The notes: generated from the sequence alone by a model not told the origin. Counted from the stretch's first letter, positions 16,643-25,919 are shown. The stretch: 64,000 nucleotides of DNA from Streptomyces typhae (GCF_009755605.1 NZ_WPNZ01000035.1:1-64000), one strand, 5' to 3'. A program made the numbers and translations.

Positions 16643-17700
16643 TTACCGCCGGCCGGGCAATTCCGTGTCGAAGAACTTGATCACCGAGGTGACCAGCATG
16701 AGGGCGTACACCGCGTTGATCCGCGAGTACTGAGTTCGGGAGACGCCGTGTGCGCTGGGGTGGCGGCCGAAGGTGCGCGGGATGGGGTCGCCGTTCTGCG
16801 GGAAGTACTTGGCATGCGCATACCAAACCGGGGCGAAGGTGCAGGCGACCTTGAACTTGTAGTCGTCCAGCTTGAATTTGATGCCCTTGGCCTTGAAGTC
16901 GTTCTTCGTGAGCTGGATGCGGGCGGCTTTGTCGAAGTGGCGCTGGAGGATGGAATCGAGCAGATTGGGGCCAGTGCCTGAGCTGCGCTGGTGTGGCCGG
17001 CTCGGAGGGCATGGACGACATCGAGGGCGAACCCGCGGGCATCCTGGACCGATGGGTGGTGGACCTCTTCGAGTACTGCCTCGCAGTCGTTGACGATGCT
17101 CTTCCAACGTCGGCCGATGATGCGGCGTCGAGTGGCGGCATCCGGCGCTTCCAGCAGGGCGCGCACCGTCTGCGTCCCGGGCACCCACATGAGAGGTATG
17201 CCCTCGTCGACCAGGAGCTTTTCCAAGTCATCCGGGTCTGGCGTGACGTCGCGCAGGTTCTCCGGGTAGAGCCTGTTGATGATGTCGCCGAGGGAGGCGA
17301 AGACGCCGTGCCACTGGGGCGGCCGGTAGGTCGCGCCCAGCGGCTGCAGGGCCTGGCGGACCATGTCGTTGAAGCCCGTCAGGTCTGCCATCTGCCTGCG
17401 GAGGCTCTCCGTCACGGCGTTCATCCGGATCAGCGGAGAATCCAACACGATTCGTGGAAGAACCGGCCGCATCCTCACCGCAGCGGACTCAGCAAGAATC
17501 TTGCCGATCCACGCGTTCTGCTTCCGCACGTAGTCCTGCAACGGGTTGAACGCCGCCGCGTAGAAGTCCGAGAGATCAATCGGTCCCGTCATGCCCGCTT
17601 CTTCGGACTCGCCGAACTCCTGGTCCTCAGCCTGGTCCGGATCCTCGCACTCGTCAGGCTCCCCATCCTCACCCATGGCCATATGCTCCCACGCTTCCAT
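16643..17700 (-). pseudogene. Hypothetical gene split by a frameshift
   Basis: The first part (about 240 residues from an ATG at 17700, or 17682 behind GGGAG) has an acidic N-terminus and then LSDFYAAAFNPLQDYVRKQN and regions rich in arginine and proline. Coding sense then moves to another frame near 16965-16985, where NLLDSILQRHFDKAARIQL and YKFKVACTFAPVWYAHAKYF continue to a TAA at 16643. Neither part alone seems complete. I do not recognise the family. The break could be a real inactivation or a sequencing error. Confidence 0.55.
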
Positions 17701-18010
17701 GCACGCTCAGCAGGCATTTTGTCGTGCAAGGCGAGCCAGCCAGGCCGTCATGCGGTGTTGCAGGGCGAAGGTTTCGCGGCCAGCAGCGGCTACGGGAGGC
17801 CGTCGGCGGGTGCGGCGCGGCGGGCCCGGCCGCCGCGCAACCTGGCCGAACGTGCCCCGACCCTCGGCCGCGTATGCGGCACGGTAGCCACTTCAATACG
17901 GGCCTGGGCCTACAAAGAGGGTCAGGACAACGAGCTCTTGAACGGCTGCGGGCAAGGAAACCTGTTGTGGCGGCTCCATCAGCGTGAGTCGTTTTGCGCG
18001 ACCTGCATGA
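17701..18010. other. Intergenic, no gene seen
   Basis: This stretch lies between the stop at 18011 and the start near 17700, both on the minus strand. The short open frames lack a start with ribosome binding site and have mixed coding bias. I see no hairpin or repeat in it. Confidence 0.4.
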
Positions 18011-18619
18011 TCACTGCGGCGGGTTGACCGGCGCTCCCATGAATGACGTGCGCAGGTACTCGTGTACAGCGGCTTCGGGAATGCGAAAGGACCGGCCGGA
18101 GGGGCCGGAGCGGATGGACGGCAGGTGTCCGCTCTGCACCAAGCGGTAGATCGTCATTTTCGACACCCGCATGATCGAAGCCGTCTCAGCGACGGTGAGG
18201 AGGACAGGCGCGGCCTGTGCTGCCAGGCGCGTGGCGACGACCGTGAGAGCCGCTCGTAGTTTCTGCGACGTAGCGGCGTCGAGTCCGTCCAAGGGCAAGA
18301 GGCTGAGGGCTTCCATAGCCTCGGGCAGGTCGTCGATCGCTTCAGTCCCTTCATGGGCATGAAGGCGGGCCATGGCGTCACGCAGCCTGCGCAGGCCGGT
18401 GTCGTCGCTGGTCAAGGAGTCGAGCGCGGTGAGGACCTCAGTGACGTCCTGCTCCGACACTGGGTTGGTTTTGTGGACGATGGTGTTGCGCAGATGGGTG
18501 ATGGCGCGGATGGCTTGGGCGGTGCTCTGCGGGGTCCGCTCCCGGAGGCGTCGTGCCGCGTCAGTGCTTAGCGATGACGCGTTGAGCAGTGCGGTGAATT
18601 CGTCGTCTCGGCTAGTCAC
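18011..18619 (-). CDS. Excisionase-type HTH DNA-binding protein
   Basis: The product has 202 residues. Of two adjacent GTG codons (18622 and 18619) the second is better spaced from AAGGAGG. The first 130 residues are helical and unrecognised (AIRAITHLRNTIVHKTNPVS resembles an N-terminal helical scaffold). Residues about 140-190 form a MerR/excisionase-type winged helix: LLTVAETASIMRVSKMTIYRL, then GHLPSIRSG and SFRIPEAAVHEYLR. It overlaps the upstream sigma-like gene by eight bases, so the two are made together. A role as a regulator or accessory replication or excision factor is likely but not proven. Confidence 0.7.
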   Translation of the reverse strand: MTSRDDEFTALLNASSLSTDAARRLRERTPQSTAQAIRAITHLRNTIVHKTNPVSEQDVTEVLTALDSLTSDDTGLRRLRDAMARLHAHEGTEAIDDLPEAMEALSLLPLDGLDAATSQKLRAALTVVATRLAAQAAPVLLTVAETASIMRVSKMTIYRLVQSGHLPSIRSGPSGRSFRIPEAAVHEYLRTSFMGAPVNPPQ

Positions 18620-19463
18620 CACGGTCCTCCTTCCTCTTCTGCTTGGCTTTGGTTCTCCAGCGGTAGAGCGAGCCTTCGACGGCTCGGACAGTCGTGGAGT
18701 CGACCAGCTCGCGGATTTCGTCTTGTGAGTAGCCGTCCAGGGTCAGCGCGACGATGGCTTGGACGCGCGGGTCGGTGATCTCCCCCAGTTCGTCCAGGAC
18801 GCTCAGGTTGCCCAGGACCTCCTGGGCAACGCTGAGTGTGCTGACAGGTGGGCTGTAGAGCTCCTTCTCCCGGAGTAGGGCGCGGTGCTGGCGGGCCTCG
18901 CTAGCCCTGTGGCGGCGGAACTCGTTGGGGAAGTCGTAGGCGCACGCCCCCATGAAGTAGGTGGTGATGCTTGCTCCGCCTTCGGGGGTCCATCCCTTAT
19001 CGACCAGGGCCTGTTGGCGGAAGCGCGGCAGGGCTCGGGCGATGGTCATGGTGGCCAGTTCCTCGCGCAGGTCGCTGTCGGCGGCAAGGTCCTCCAGATC
19101 GAGTTCGTGGGGGTTGAGATTGAAGCCGTGCTGGGCGACCAGGTCGAAGATGTAGCCGGAGTGCATCCAGCCGCGCAGGACAGAGATCCCGTAGCGGACG
19201 AGTTCTTCCACGAACAAGTCGTAGCGCGGGCCGGTGAAGCCGTCCTGTTCGAGCAGGGCCACCAAGCGTCCGTCGGCCAGCCGACGGTCGACGTTCTCTT
19301 GCAGCCGCCGGGCGGTTTTGGCCTGGCGGCCGTTCATGGCACGCACGTCCTGCGGGGTGACCGGGGCACCGAGCAGCCGCTGCGCGTCGTGCGGGCCGTC
19401 GTTAGGTTGTAGGTTGCGGGCGCGCGCGGCCGCGACCTCCTCACCCGCGCCGTCGCCCTGCAT
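18612..19463 (-). CDS. Sigma-70-like (region 4) DNA-binding protein
   Basis: The product has 283 residues from the ATG at 19463 with AAGGGGAGG upstream. Residues about 70-110 (FVEELVRYGISVLRGWMHSG) and SITTYFMGACAYDFPNEFRR (about 175) resemble region 2 of plasmid-borne sigma-like proteins. The C-terminus has a region 4-type helix-turn-helix: QAIVALTLDGYSQDEIRELV then AVEGSLYRWRTKAKQKRK. It probably recruits RNA polymerase or acts as a stand-alone regulator; the promoters it would read are unknown. It is the first gene of a two-gene operon with the excisionase-type protein. Confidence 0.65.
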   Translation of the reverse strand: MQGDGAGEEVAAARARNLQPNDGPHDAQRLLGAPVTPQDVRAMNGRQAKTARRLQENVDRRLADGRLVALLEQDGFTGPRYDLFVEELVRYGISVLRGWMHSGYIFDLVAQHGFNLNPHELDLEDLAADSDLREELATMTIARALPRFRQQALVDKGWTPEGGASITTYFMGACAYDFPNEFRRHRASEARQHRALLREKELYSPPVSTLSVAQEVLGNLSVLDELGEITDPRVQAIVALTLDGYSQDEIRELVDSTTVRAVEGSLYRWRTKAKQKRKEDRGD

Positions 19464-19586
19464 GCCCTCCCCTTCCGGTTGTCGTCTCCGCCCCCTTTAG
19501 CTGTGCAAGGGGACGGCTCGCCACCAACCGCGCCAGCCCACTCGCAAGCTCCCGGGCCGCCGCGGCCGGCGCCGAGACGACCCCTT

Positions 19587-19692
19587 GTAAGTGCGCCCCC
19601 CCGCGACCACCCCACGGACTTTTCCAAGATTCTTTTGGGGCCCTCGGAGCTGGGAAATCAGGCCGTGGGGTGGGGCTCGGACGGGCACTTAC
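19587..19692. repeat. Nested inverted repeats, about 106 bp, one shared centre
   Basis: Three pairs of inverted arms share a centre near 19640: GTAAGTGC (19587-19594) with GCACTTAC (19685-19692); CCACCCCACGG (19607-19617) with CCGTGGGGTGG (19663-19673); TTTCC (19621-19625) with GGAAA (19653-19657). Spacings on the two sides are nearly equal. It lies between the minus-strand operon starting at 19463 and the plus-strand gene at 19730. It could be a multi-site operator, a replication or recombination site, or a cruciform. Confidence 0.6.
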
Positions 19693-19729
19693 GAGCGGAC
19701 GTCACATCATCAACCTATGGGGAGAAATA

Positions 19730-19933
19730 GTGAGTTCGCCCGTGCCGACGCCGCAAGGGCCGGCCCCGTTCCTGACGATCCACACGGCCGTCGTCCTTCT
19801 GATCGCGGTCGTCATCGGCCTGGTCGTCGGAGGGCTCACCTTCCTCAGCGGCGGTGCCGTGGCCGCTGCTGTCCTGGCTGGTCTTACCGCAGCCGGCGTC
19901 AGCATCCCCGTGCTCCGCTCACTCATCGGCTGA
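19730..19933 (+). CDS. Small two-span membrane protein, hypothetical
   Basis: The product has 67 residues from a GTG with GGGGAG six bases upstream. After a proline-rich start there are two hydrophobic spans, about residues 14-36 (TAVVLLIAVVIGLVVGGLTF) and 40-62 (GGAVAAAVLAGLTAAGVSIP). This is like many small Streptomyces membrane proteins without known function. Its promoter region contains the nested dyad. Confidence 0.65.
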   Translation: MSSPVPTPQGPAPFLTIHTAVVLLIAVVIGLVVGGLTFLSGGAVAAAVLAGLTAAGVSIPVLRSLIG

Positions 19934-20032
19934 GGTCCGGCCAAGGTCTTCATGGATCTTCTAAAGAAGGCACCGTGGATCAGCTCCCCGCCGGGCTTCA
20001 GGACAGGGCGCTGCTCATCGAGATCTTCCGCC

Positions 20033-21232
20033 TCATCGGGGGATGATCAGATCGGTGAGCTGCCCCGCGGTTGGCATCCGCCCGCGGTTGACTACGACCG
20101 CGACGAAGATGACCACGACCGGCAGCAGAGGGATGAGAGCTGCGTCGGGCAGGCCGAGGAACGCTGCGCCAGCCATCACCAGGACGACCGTGAGCCCCAC
20201 CACGATCCCCCGCAGACGCTCTCTCGGTGCGGCCGGAGTCACGCCTGCGAGGTGGTCTGCGTCGAGAAGGTCGTCAATACGGCCCTCGGCGTAGCGTTCG
20301 GCAATGGTCAGGAGCATCACGGTGAGGTCCTCCAGAGCGGGGCCCGGCTTGGAGTCCTGTCGTGCTTCGGCTTGTCGCAGCGCGCCCACCACCAGGGCGG
20401 CATGGGCTTTGAACTGCCGTTCGTTGTGTCGTCTGGCTCTGGCGCGACGGGTGCGGTGGGCCCTCCAGATGACGCGCTCGACCGGCTGCACGGAGACGCG
20501 CGGGATCTGGCAGTCCGGCTGGGTTTCCTCCCAGCGCCGCATAACCGCGGCGCACTGGGCAGCGACCGTCAGCAGGGCCACGACCGGCCAGCAGCGTCGG
20601 TCCTCCATGCGGGCACTGTCCCCGTCCGCGTACCCGGTGAGGCCCTCCATGTCGTAGGCGGAAAGCGTTGCCCCTCTGCCCGAGCTGGTCAGGTTCATGC
20701 GCTTGATGAGCCGCACTTCAGCGGTCAGAACCAAGGCCCAAAACAAAACTGCCGACACTCGGCCGACCGCGGAGGAACCCCCAGTAAGAACCGACATCGG
20801 CATGGCCACGAAACTGCTGAGCAGCCCCTGCACCACACCAGGATGCGGACCCGGCTCAGCACTTAGCCGCAGATTCTCCCAGTCGGCCATGTCGTCGATA
20901 TGCGCCACGATGTACAGCAGCAGCACAAACCGGATGACCTTGAACGGCCCGGCCAGAGGCCGGGCACGCCACCACCGCACGACATACCCAGGGGCTAACC
21001 CATGGCCGCCGACACGATCTTGTATGCGCGGCGACACCAGCAGCATCTGTGTCAGGAGCGGAGCAGCTCGACGCACCCCCGAGTCGGCACGCCATCGCTC
21101 GAAGCGCTCCAAAGACGCCAATCCCCAGCGCTGAACTGGCCCAGGAAAGAGGAACAGAGCCATTGCGACCAAGACCAGCCACGGAGTGACCGCGAAGAGG
21201 AGACCGTTCAGCACCTCGGCAGTCTCACGCAT
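20033..21232 (-). CDS. Membrane protein, hypothetical
   Basis: The product has 399 residues from the ATG at 21232; the open frame reaches 21295 but the first 21 residues lack coding character. Hydrophobic spans are visible near residues 8-30 (TPWLVLVAMALFLFP), 95-115 (VIRFVLLLYIVAHI), 155-175, and two at the C-terminus (IVVGLTVVLVMAGAAF and ALIPLLPVVVIFVAVVV). The middle, about residues 195-330, is soluble and arginine-rich. No family is recognised. It sits convergent to the small membrane protein at 19730. Confidence 0.65.
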   Translation of the reverse strand: MRETAEVLNGLLFAVTPWLVLVAMALFLFPGPVQRWGLASLERFERWRADSGVRRAAPLLTQMLLVSPRIQDRVGGHGLAPGYVVRWWRARPLAGPFKVIRFVLLLYIVAHIDDMADWENLRLSAEPGPHPGVVQGLLSSFVAMPMSVLTGGSSAVGRVSAVLFWALVLTAEVRLIKRMNLTSSGRGATLSAYDMEGLTGYADGDSARMEDRRCWPVVALLTVAAQCAAVMRRWEETQPDCQIPRVSVQPVERVIWRAHRTRRARARRHNERQFKAHAALVVGALRQAEARQDSKPGPALEDLTVMLLTIAERYAEGRIDDLLDADHLAGVTPAAPRERLRGIVVGLTVVLVMAGAAFLGLPDAALIPLLPVVVIFVAVVVNRGRMPTAGQLTDLIIPR

Positions 21233-21685
21233 CCCACCGCCAACAGCCTGGGGAACGTGAGGAATCGACGACGGCGCATCGCGGCGGACGTACAACGCGT
21301 CACATCAGTGACGAAAGTGGTGTGGCCTTGCCCGGCACAACGGCCCCTCTCCGGCTCCGCCTGGCCGCCCCGGCCCTCCGCAAGATCACACGGCCTGGAT
21401 GGGTGCGGCATCCGGACAGTCCAGGCATCCATCCGGCGGGACATTTCGGCCTCATACCTTGGTGGGACTCAGTACCGAAGGACAGCACCGGGGTGCCGGC
21501 GACGTCCGTCCTGACGCGCGCCGCCAGCTTGTCGCCGGTGCCCACAAGAGGCTCGTAGCCTGCATCATCCGGCACTGTCCCGAGAAGTGCAGAAACTGGC
21601 AGGCAGGGGCGGGCGATGTGCGAGAACTGACGCTACGGACTGTGGGGGCGCCGGCCGTGCGGGCTGGTCGCTTGGGGAGGCGGAC
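21233..21685. other. Intergenic between divergent genes
   Basis: No gene with supporting start and bias is seen. A short dyad CGTCAC-ATCA-GTGACG lies at 21298-21313, close to the start of the membrane protein, and may be part of its control region. The remainder carries the promoter region of the tpg-like gene. Confidence 0.35.
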
Positions 21686-22243
21686 GTGGGACAGATCGAG
21701 CAGGGACTGGAGCGCGCGTTGCGCACCCGGCCCATTCCCTCAAGCACTGAGGCCCGCCTTCGTTTTCTGCTAGCGAGGAACCGGGGTTCCACCCGGAAGG
21801 TGGCCACGATGCTGGGGGTCTCGCAGCGCACTGTGCAGCGGTGGGTGACAAAGAGAGCCGAGGCACGTCGTCCGCCGGGTCCGATGCAGGTCCGGGCGAT
21901 CGAGGAAGCGGTCCTGGCCCGATGGCAGCTCCGAATACGGGCCCGTCGACGCGCCCAGGCAGAGGCAGACGGCTTCCTCTTCCATACCCGTGCATGATTC
22001 GGGTTCGTGGCTCCTGCGGGGTCCTCGGACGATCCGCGGGTGCGGTGGATCACCCAGGACCTGCCGGGAGAGGTAGCCCGGGAACTGTTCGCCGCCCGGG
22101 ATGCCGGTGCAGGCGAGCAGCAGCAGACGGTGATACTCGCCCGCGCGCTGGGACACGCCTACTTTCGCGAGTGGGGCCACCGGGCCCACGGCCTGCACGT
22201 GGCTTTCAGCGACGTCGAGTTCGCCGACTTCTCGATCGGCTGA
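21686..22243 (+). pseudogene. tpg-like terminal protein gene with in-frame TGA
   Basis: The frame from GTG 21686 (GGGAGG six bases upstream) to TAG-equivalent at 22243 aligns along its whole length with the Tpg at 49698-50255: VATMLGVSQRTVQRWVTKRA matches VAQMLRISQRTVERYVKDQI, ARWQLRIRARRRAQAEADGF matches ARWQPQIRAKARQQAATTGG, then FGFVAPAGSSDDPRVRWIT matches LGYTAPIGTTDQDRIRHLT, and VAFSDVEFADFSIG matches VRFTDIEHLEFDL. A TGA at 21995-21997 interrupts the frame in HTRA-stop-FGF; the frame is otherwise open. The threonine at Tpg position 114, reported as the DNA-linking residue, is serine here. Full length would be about 185 residues, as for Tpg. Confidence 0.82.
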
Positions 22244-22275
22244 GCCTGGCCCATCGAGCGAGCACTGCAGGGTGA

Positions 22276-23388
22276 TCAGCGTCGCGACGGCCTGGCACGG
22301 TCAGCCGAAATCGCTTCGTACCTCTCGGCTTCCTGCCGCTCACGCCAGTCCCACTCCACACGTCCGACCGGGCCTTTGCGGCGGGCTGTGGGCGGCTGAG
22401 GCGGGCGCAGTCTGGCCGTCACTGCCATGTGTAGCAGGTGCCCGCGGTCACCTGGCGCGGCGGGCAGCTCCTGGTCCTCGCCGGCGAGGAACCGGGTGAA
22501 GCACGCCGCCGCCCGCAGGAAGATGCCCGCCCAGGGCGGTACGGGGTAGGCGGCGCAGCCGTCGGTGTAGCGGACGCGGTCGTGCAGGGCGAGCGTGGCC
22601 GCGGCGTCGTCGTAGTCGCGGGGGCGTGCGGTGGCAAGTTGTTGAAGAGAGGCGCCGGTGAACAGAGCAGCGGTGAGGGCCGCGGCCAGGCGAGGGTGTG
22701 CGGTCGCCGTGTGCAGCCGTTGGGCGACTCGCTGAGCGGTGTGCGCGGTGAGAGGCACGGGTGGTGGGCGGTGCCGCCAGGCGATCGGCGGTGGCGTGCA
22801 CGGGGCGGCGCAGGGGCGGGGGCTGTCGTAGGAGACGAGGCGGTCCAGTGCCGGCAGGGTGAGCCACCGGCTGGCCGACACGGCGGGCTCGTCTGAGGGC
22901 GGGGGTTCGGCGATAGGCGTGCCGTAGTAGTGGCGGCGGGCAGCCTCGAAGTCGGCGGTGACGGAGTAGTCGACCGTCCGCAGGGCCTGGTGCAGAGCGG
23001 CGGGAAGGTGAGGGCGGTGGCAGACCAGCGTCAGGTGGATACCGGTGCGGGCCTGTAGCTGCAGAAGGCGCATCGTGCGGCGGGCAGTGAGGCGGTGAGC
23101 GCGCAGGACGGTCAGCCTGGCGACGGGCAGGGCGGTCAGCCAGGCCGTGGCGGCTTCCCAGGCGGGCTGGCGGCCGCCGGGAAAGCGGCCCGGGAGCAGG
23201 GGCGGTTTACCCAGGGCGACGAGAAGGTCGTGGGCGAGGCCGGTTTCGCTGGTGGTGCCCGGGCCGGGGTGCAGGGTGATCCGGCCGGACGGCGGATGGT
23301 GGGCGACCAGAGCGGTGTGCGTGTGCAGCACGTCGTCGTGACGGTCGAGAACCACGGTGACGGACGGCAGCGGCGGGACAGGAGGCAT
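22276..23388 (-). CDS. Unknown third protein of the TniA/TniB operon
   Basis: The product has 370 residues from the ATG at 23388, eleven bases after the ATPase stop. The first 160 residues resemble a P-loop or DExx-like fold without the loop (LPSVTVVLDRHDDVLHTH, RLTVLRAHRLTARRTMRLL, THLTLVCHRPHL-like strand). The rest is alanine- and proline-rich, with LFTGASLQQLATARPRDYDD, which recalls tyrosine-recombinase or HTH helices but lacks catalytic residues. No zinc-binding motif of TniQ is seen. Its position suggests a role in target choice or regulation of transposition; this is inference. Confidence 0.55.
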   Translation of the reverse strand: MPPVPPLPSVTVVLDRHDDVLHTHTALVAHHPPSGRITLHPGPGTTSETGLAHDLLVALGKPPLLPGRFPGGRQPAWEAATAWLTALPVARLTVLRAHRLTARRTMRLLQLQARTGIHLTLVCHRPHLPAALHQALRTVDYSVTADFEAARRHYYGTPIAEPPPSDEPAVSASRWLTLPALDRLVSYDSPRPCAAPCTPPPIAWRHRPPPVPLTAHTAQRVAQRLHTATAHPRLAAALTAALFTGASLQQLATARPRDYDDAAATLALHDRVRYTDGCAAYPVPPWAGIFLRAAACFTRFLAGEDQELPAAPGDRGHLLHMAVTARLRPPQPPTARRKGPVGRVEWDWRERQEAERYEAISADRARPSRR

Positions 23389-23399
23389 GGACGGTGTAG

Positions 23400-24143
23400 T
23401 CAGGCGAGGCGGCTGAAGGCCCAGCGCAGCAGTTTCTGGTCGACGCGGGCACGTCCCGTACGGGCCAGGGCGGTAAGGGTGTGGGCGGTCAGCTGGGCCC
23501 AGGCGCGGAAGTTGCCGTGCGCGGCGTGGCTGTCGGCGAAAGCGATGTCCTCGGGGTCGGCGTCAGCCCAGACCGGGTGGAATAGCGGGATCACCTCGAG
23601 GACCTCGTCGGGTGTGAGGCGGGTGAACTGCTGCCAGATGAAGACGCGGGAGGACAGCATCGGTTCGCGGCGCAGCACGGTGTGGCAGCCCGCGCCGCCG
23701 ACGAAAACGATGGCGAGCTGGGTTGAGGGTTCGTCCCAGAGGTAGCGGAAGTATTCGAACGCCTCCCCGTTGAGCCACTGGGCCTCGTCGACGAGGAAGG
23801 TACGGGGGCGTTCGGCCAGGGCCGTCTTCAGCAGACGGTCGAACTCGCTGGGGTGGCGCGGTGGCTCGCCGGCCAGGTCGAGCGCGGTGAACAGTTCGTA
23901 GCGCACCGCTCGGGCCGTGGGCCGGGCCCGGAAGGTGATCTTGCGGACGTCCTCGCCGGGTTCGAGTGCGCGCAGGCAGGTGTTGACGGCGAGGGTCTTG
24001 CCGAAGCCGGCGCCGCCGTGGATGCACATCATCGCGCGGGCGGCGACGGTGTCGGTGATGTTCTCCCGGGCGGTGAGCAGGGCGCGGGTGGTGACCACGG
24101 AGGCGTCGGGCAGGTCGACGTACTGGTAGGTGGCCGCGGTCAC
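23400..24143 (-). CDS. tniB: TniB/MuB-like AAA ATPase
   Basis: The product has 247 residues. The GTG start overlaps the transposase stop (GTGA). It has MCIHGGAGFGKTLAVNTCLR (Walker A, about residue 42), RTFLVDEAQWLNGE (Walker B, about 117) and an FVGGAG sensor-like strand near 148, the pattern of AAA_22-type TniB/TnsC proteins. Such ATPases bind target DNA and activate the partner transposase. It works with the DDE protein encoded just upstream. Confidence 0.85.
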   Translation of the reverse strand: MTAATYQYVDLPDASVVTTRALLTARENITDTVAARAMMCIHGGAGFGKTLAVNTCLRALEPGEDVRKITFRARPTARAVRYELFTALDLAGEPPRHPSEFDRLLKTALAERPRTFLVDEAQWLNGEAFEYFRYLWDEPSTQLAIVFVGGAGCHTVLRREPMLSSRVFIWQQFTRLTPDEVLEVIPLFHPVWADADPEDIAFADSHAAHGNFRAWAQLTAHTLTALARTGRARVDQKLLRWAFSRLA

Positions 24144-25828
24144 GAGGCGTCTCCGTCTTCATCGGTGGTGGGAGGTGCGGCCCGCCCGTCGCGGCCGTCC
24201 GGGGCGGAAGCGCCATCACGGCCGGACGGGTACCGGATGGGCGAGCCTGGCGTGGTCAGCGCGGCCAGGGAAGCCGGGGTGCGCCAGTCGGCCGGGGGCG
24301 CGGCGGGCGGGATGAGGTCCAGCATCGCGAGCCGCGCGAGGTCGGAGTCGGCAGTCTGGGCGAGTTCGGCCTCGGCCTGCGCGGTGGTCAGCGCGCCGAG
24401 CCGCTGAGGTGCCTCGGGCTGGTTCACGGCGGCGTAGCGCTCGCGCTGCGAGGCCTCCAGGTCCTTCTTCAGGCGGCGTGCGCGAGCGGACCGCGCCCTT
24501 CGTACGGCGCTGATCTGTTCGTCGGTGGCCTGGTCGGCCAGGTCCGCGGGGCCCAGGTAGCGGCCGGTGGCCGCGTGGTAGACCTCGATGCGGTGGTCGT
24601 GGTGAGGCATGAAGCGGATACGGACCTGGATCCCGGTCTCGCCGGTCATCCACGGCCCCACGTAGTCGCGTTTCCTGAAGCGGATGCCGCGGGTGGTCAG
24701 AGTGCGGGTGCCGGCGTCCTCCAGGGTGAACGTCCACAGATCCGCAGCCGGCACGTCCCGCAGCGGGGTGGGATCGTCCTGCCACGCCTCAAGCGGAGTC
24801 CTGCCCCGCAACGGCGCGGGACGGTGCTCGGTGTTCCACCAGAGCGTCCGGGCCAGAAGCTGGGTGGTGAAGTCCTCGAAGCCGAGCAGCACTTCGTCCT
24901 CCGGACGGGAAGCCCGTTTGCCGGGGCGCGGCTGGCGGGCGTAGCCGGGCAGCGCGGCCAGGAACATGCCCTCCACCGCCCGGTTCAGGCCCTCCACCGT
25001 GCCCTTGAGGTGAGGGGTGTAGGCGGGCAGGTCCTCCACCGTCACGTCAAGGAGATCGAACGCGGCGGTCACCGTCCGGGACAGGAAGTCCTTGCCACGG
25101 TCCACCCGTACCTTCTCGGGCACGCCGCCGAACGGACCGTAAGGGTCCTCACGCAGGACCGCGGAGCGCAGCGCGGCCAGCACCGACTCCCGCGACGGAT
25201 CCCCCGGCGTGACCGCGACACCGGTGACCGCGTTCGTCGCGCAGTCGGTGAACCACGTGATCCACGGCCTGCGGGCCCTGCCCTCAACGTCGACCAGCAC
25301 CGGGGCCTGCATGTGGTCGGTCTCCCACACCTGATTGCGCCAGCCCCGCGGCCGGGCCAGGAATACGTCGTGCTTGCGCGCCGCCCGCTCCCCACCCGCA
25401 AGTCCAGCCCGCTCCCCCGGCGCCAGATCACGGCGGATCGCCCGGTGCAGCGTCGTCAGCGACGGTGCGCCTGCAGGCAGAGACTGCCTGGCAGCACGCC
25501 GGACCAGTTCGCGGTGGACCGCCCGCACGTTCCCCTTCCACAGCGCCAACAGCCCACGGACCTCGGGCGTGACCGTGAACCTTGCATCGACCCGGGAGCG
25601 TGCGCCGGGGTTAGCGGCCGCTCTCTCATCGCTCTGAGCGGTGGCCAGCCAGCGCCACACCGTGCGCTCCGACACTCCTAGCGCGTCCGCGGCCACCCGT
25701 ACATGGACTGCTGTCAGCTTCTTCCCTGCCCGCAGTGCGAGCAGCCGCCGCACGGCCGGACCGCGCAGCGCCGTCCTCGACGCCGCAGGCAGTCCGCCGT
25801 CTGGGCGGATGGCGTCGCCGTCCTTCAT
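24140..25828 (-). CDS. tniA: DDE (rve-type) transposase, TniA/MuA-like
   Basis: The product has 562 residues. The ATG at 25828 is preferred because GAGGGGAGC lies five bases upstream; a GTG at 25843 adds five residues. The N-terminal 130 residues hold HTH modules (VAADALGVSERTVWRWLATA and SLTTLHRAIRRDL). The catalytic core shows QVWETDHMQAPVLVD (first D), KVRVDRGKDFLS (second D) and KGTVEGLNRAVEGMF (E). A beta-barrel domain follows (IRFRKRDYVGPWMTG), then a basic and coiled tail. It should join element ends to target DNA, directed by the adjacent ATPase. Confidence 0.88.
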   Translation of the reverse strand: MKDGDAIRPDGGLPAASRTALRGPAVRRLLALRAGKKLTAVHVRVAADALGVSERTVWRWLATAQSDERAAANPGARSRVDARFTVTPEVRGLLALWKGNVRAVHRELVRRAARQSLPAGAPSLTTLHRAIRRDLAPGERAGLAGGERAARKHDVFLARPRGWRNQVWETDHMQAPVLVDVEGRARRPWITWFTDCATNAVTGVAVTPGDPSRESVLAALRSAVLREDPYGPFGGVPEKVRVDRGKDFLSRTVTAAFDLLDVTVEDLPAYTPHLKGTVEGLNRAVEGMFLAALPGYARQPRPGKRASRPEDEVLLGFEDFTTQLLARTLWWNTEHRPAPLRGRTPLEAWQDDPTPLRDVPAADLWTFTLEDAGTRTLTTRGIRFRKRDYVGPWMTGETGIQVRIRFMPHHDHRIEVYHAATGRYLGPADLADQATDEQISAVRRARSARARRLKKDLEASQRERYAAVNQPEAPQRLGALTTAQAEAELAQTADSDLARLAMLDLIPPAAPPADWRTPASLAALTTPGSPIRYPSGRDGASAPDGRDGRAAPPTTDEDGDAS

Positions 25829-25919
25829 GTCAGCTCCCCTCACACGGGTGGGACGTCGTGTGCTTGCCGGTGGCCGGGAGCATGCGATCGCCCTCCCGTC
25901 TCTTGCAGGAGTGCTCCGT

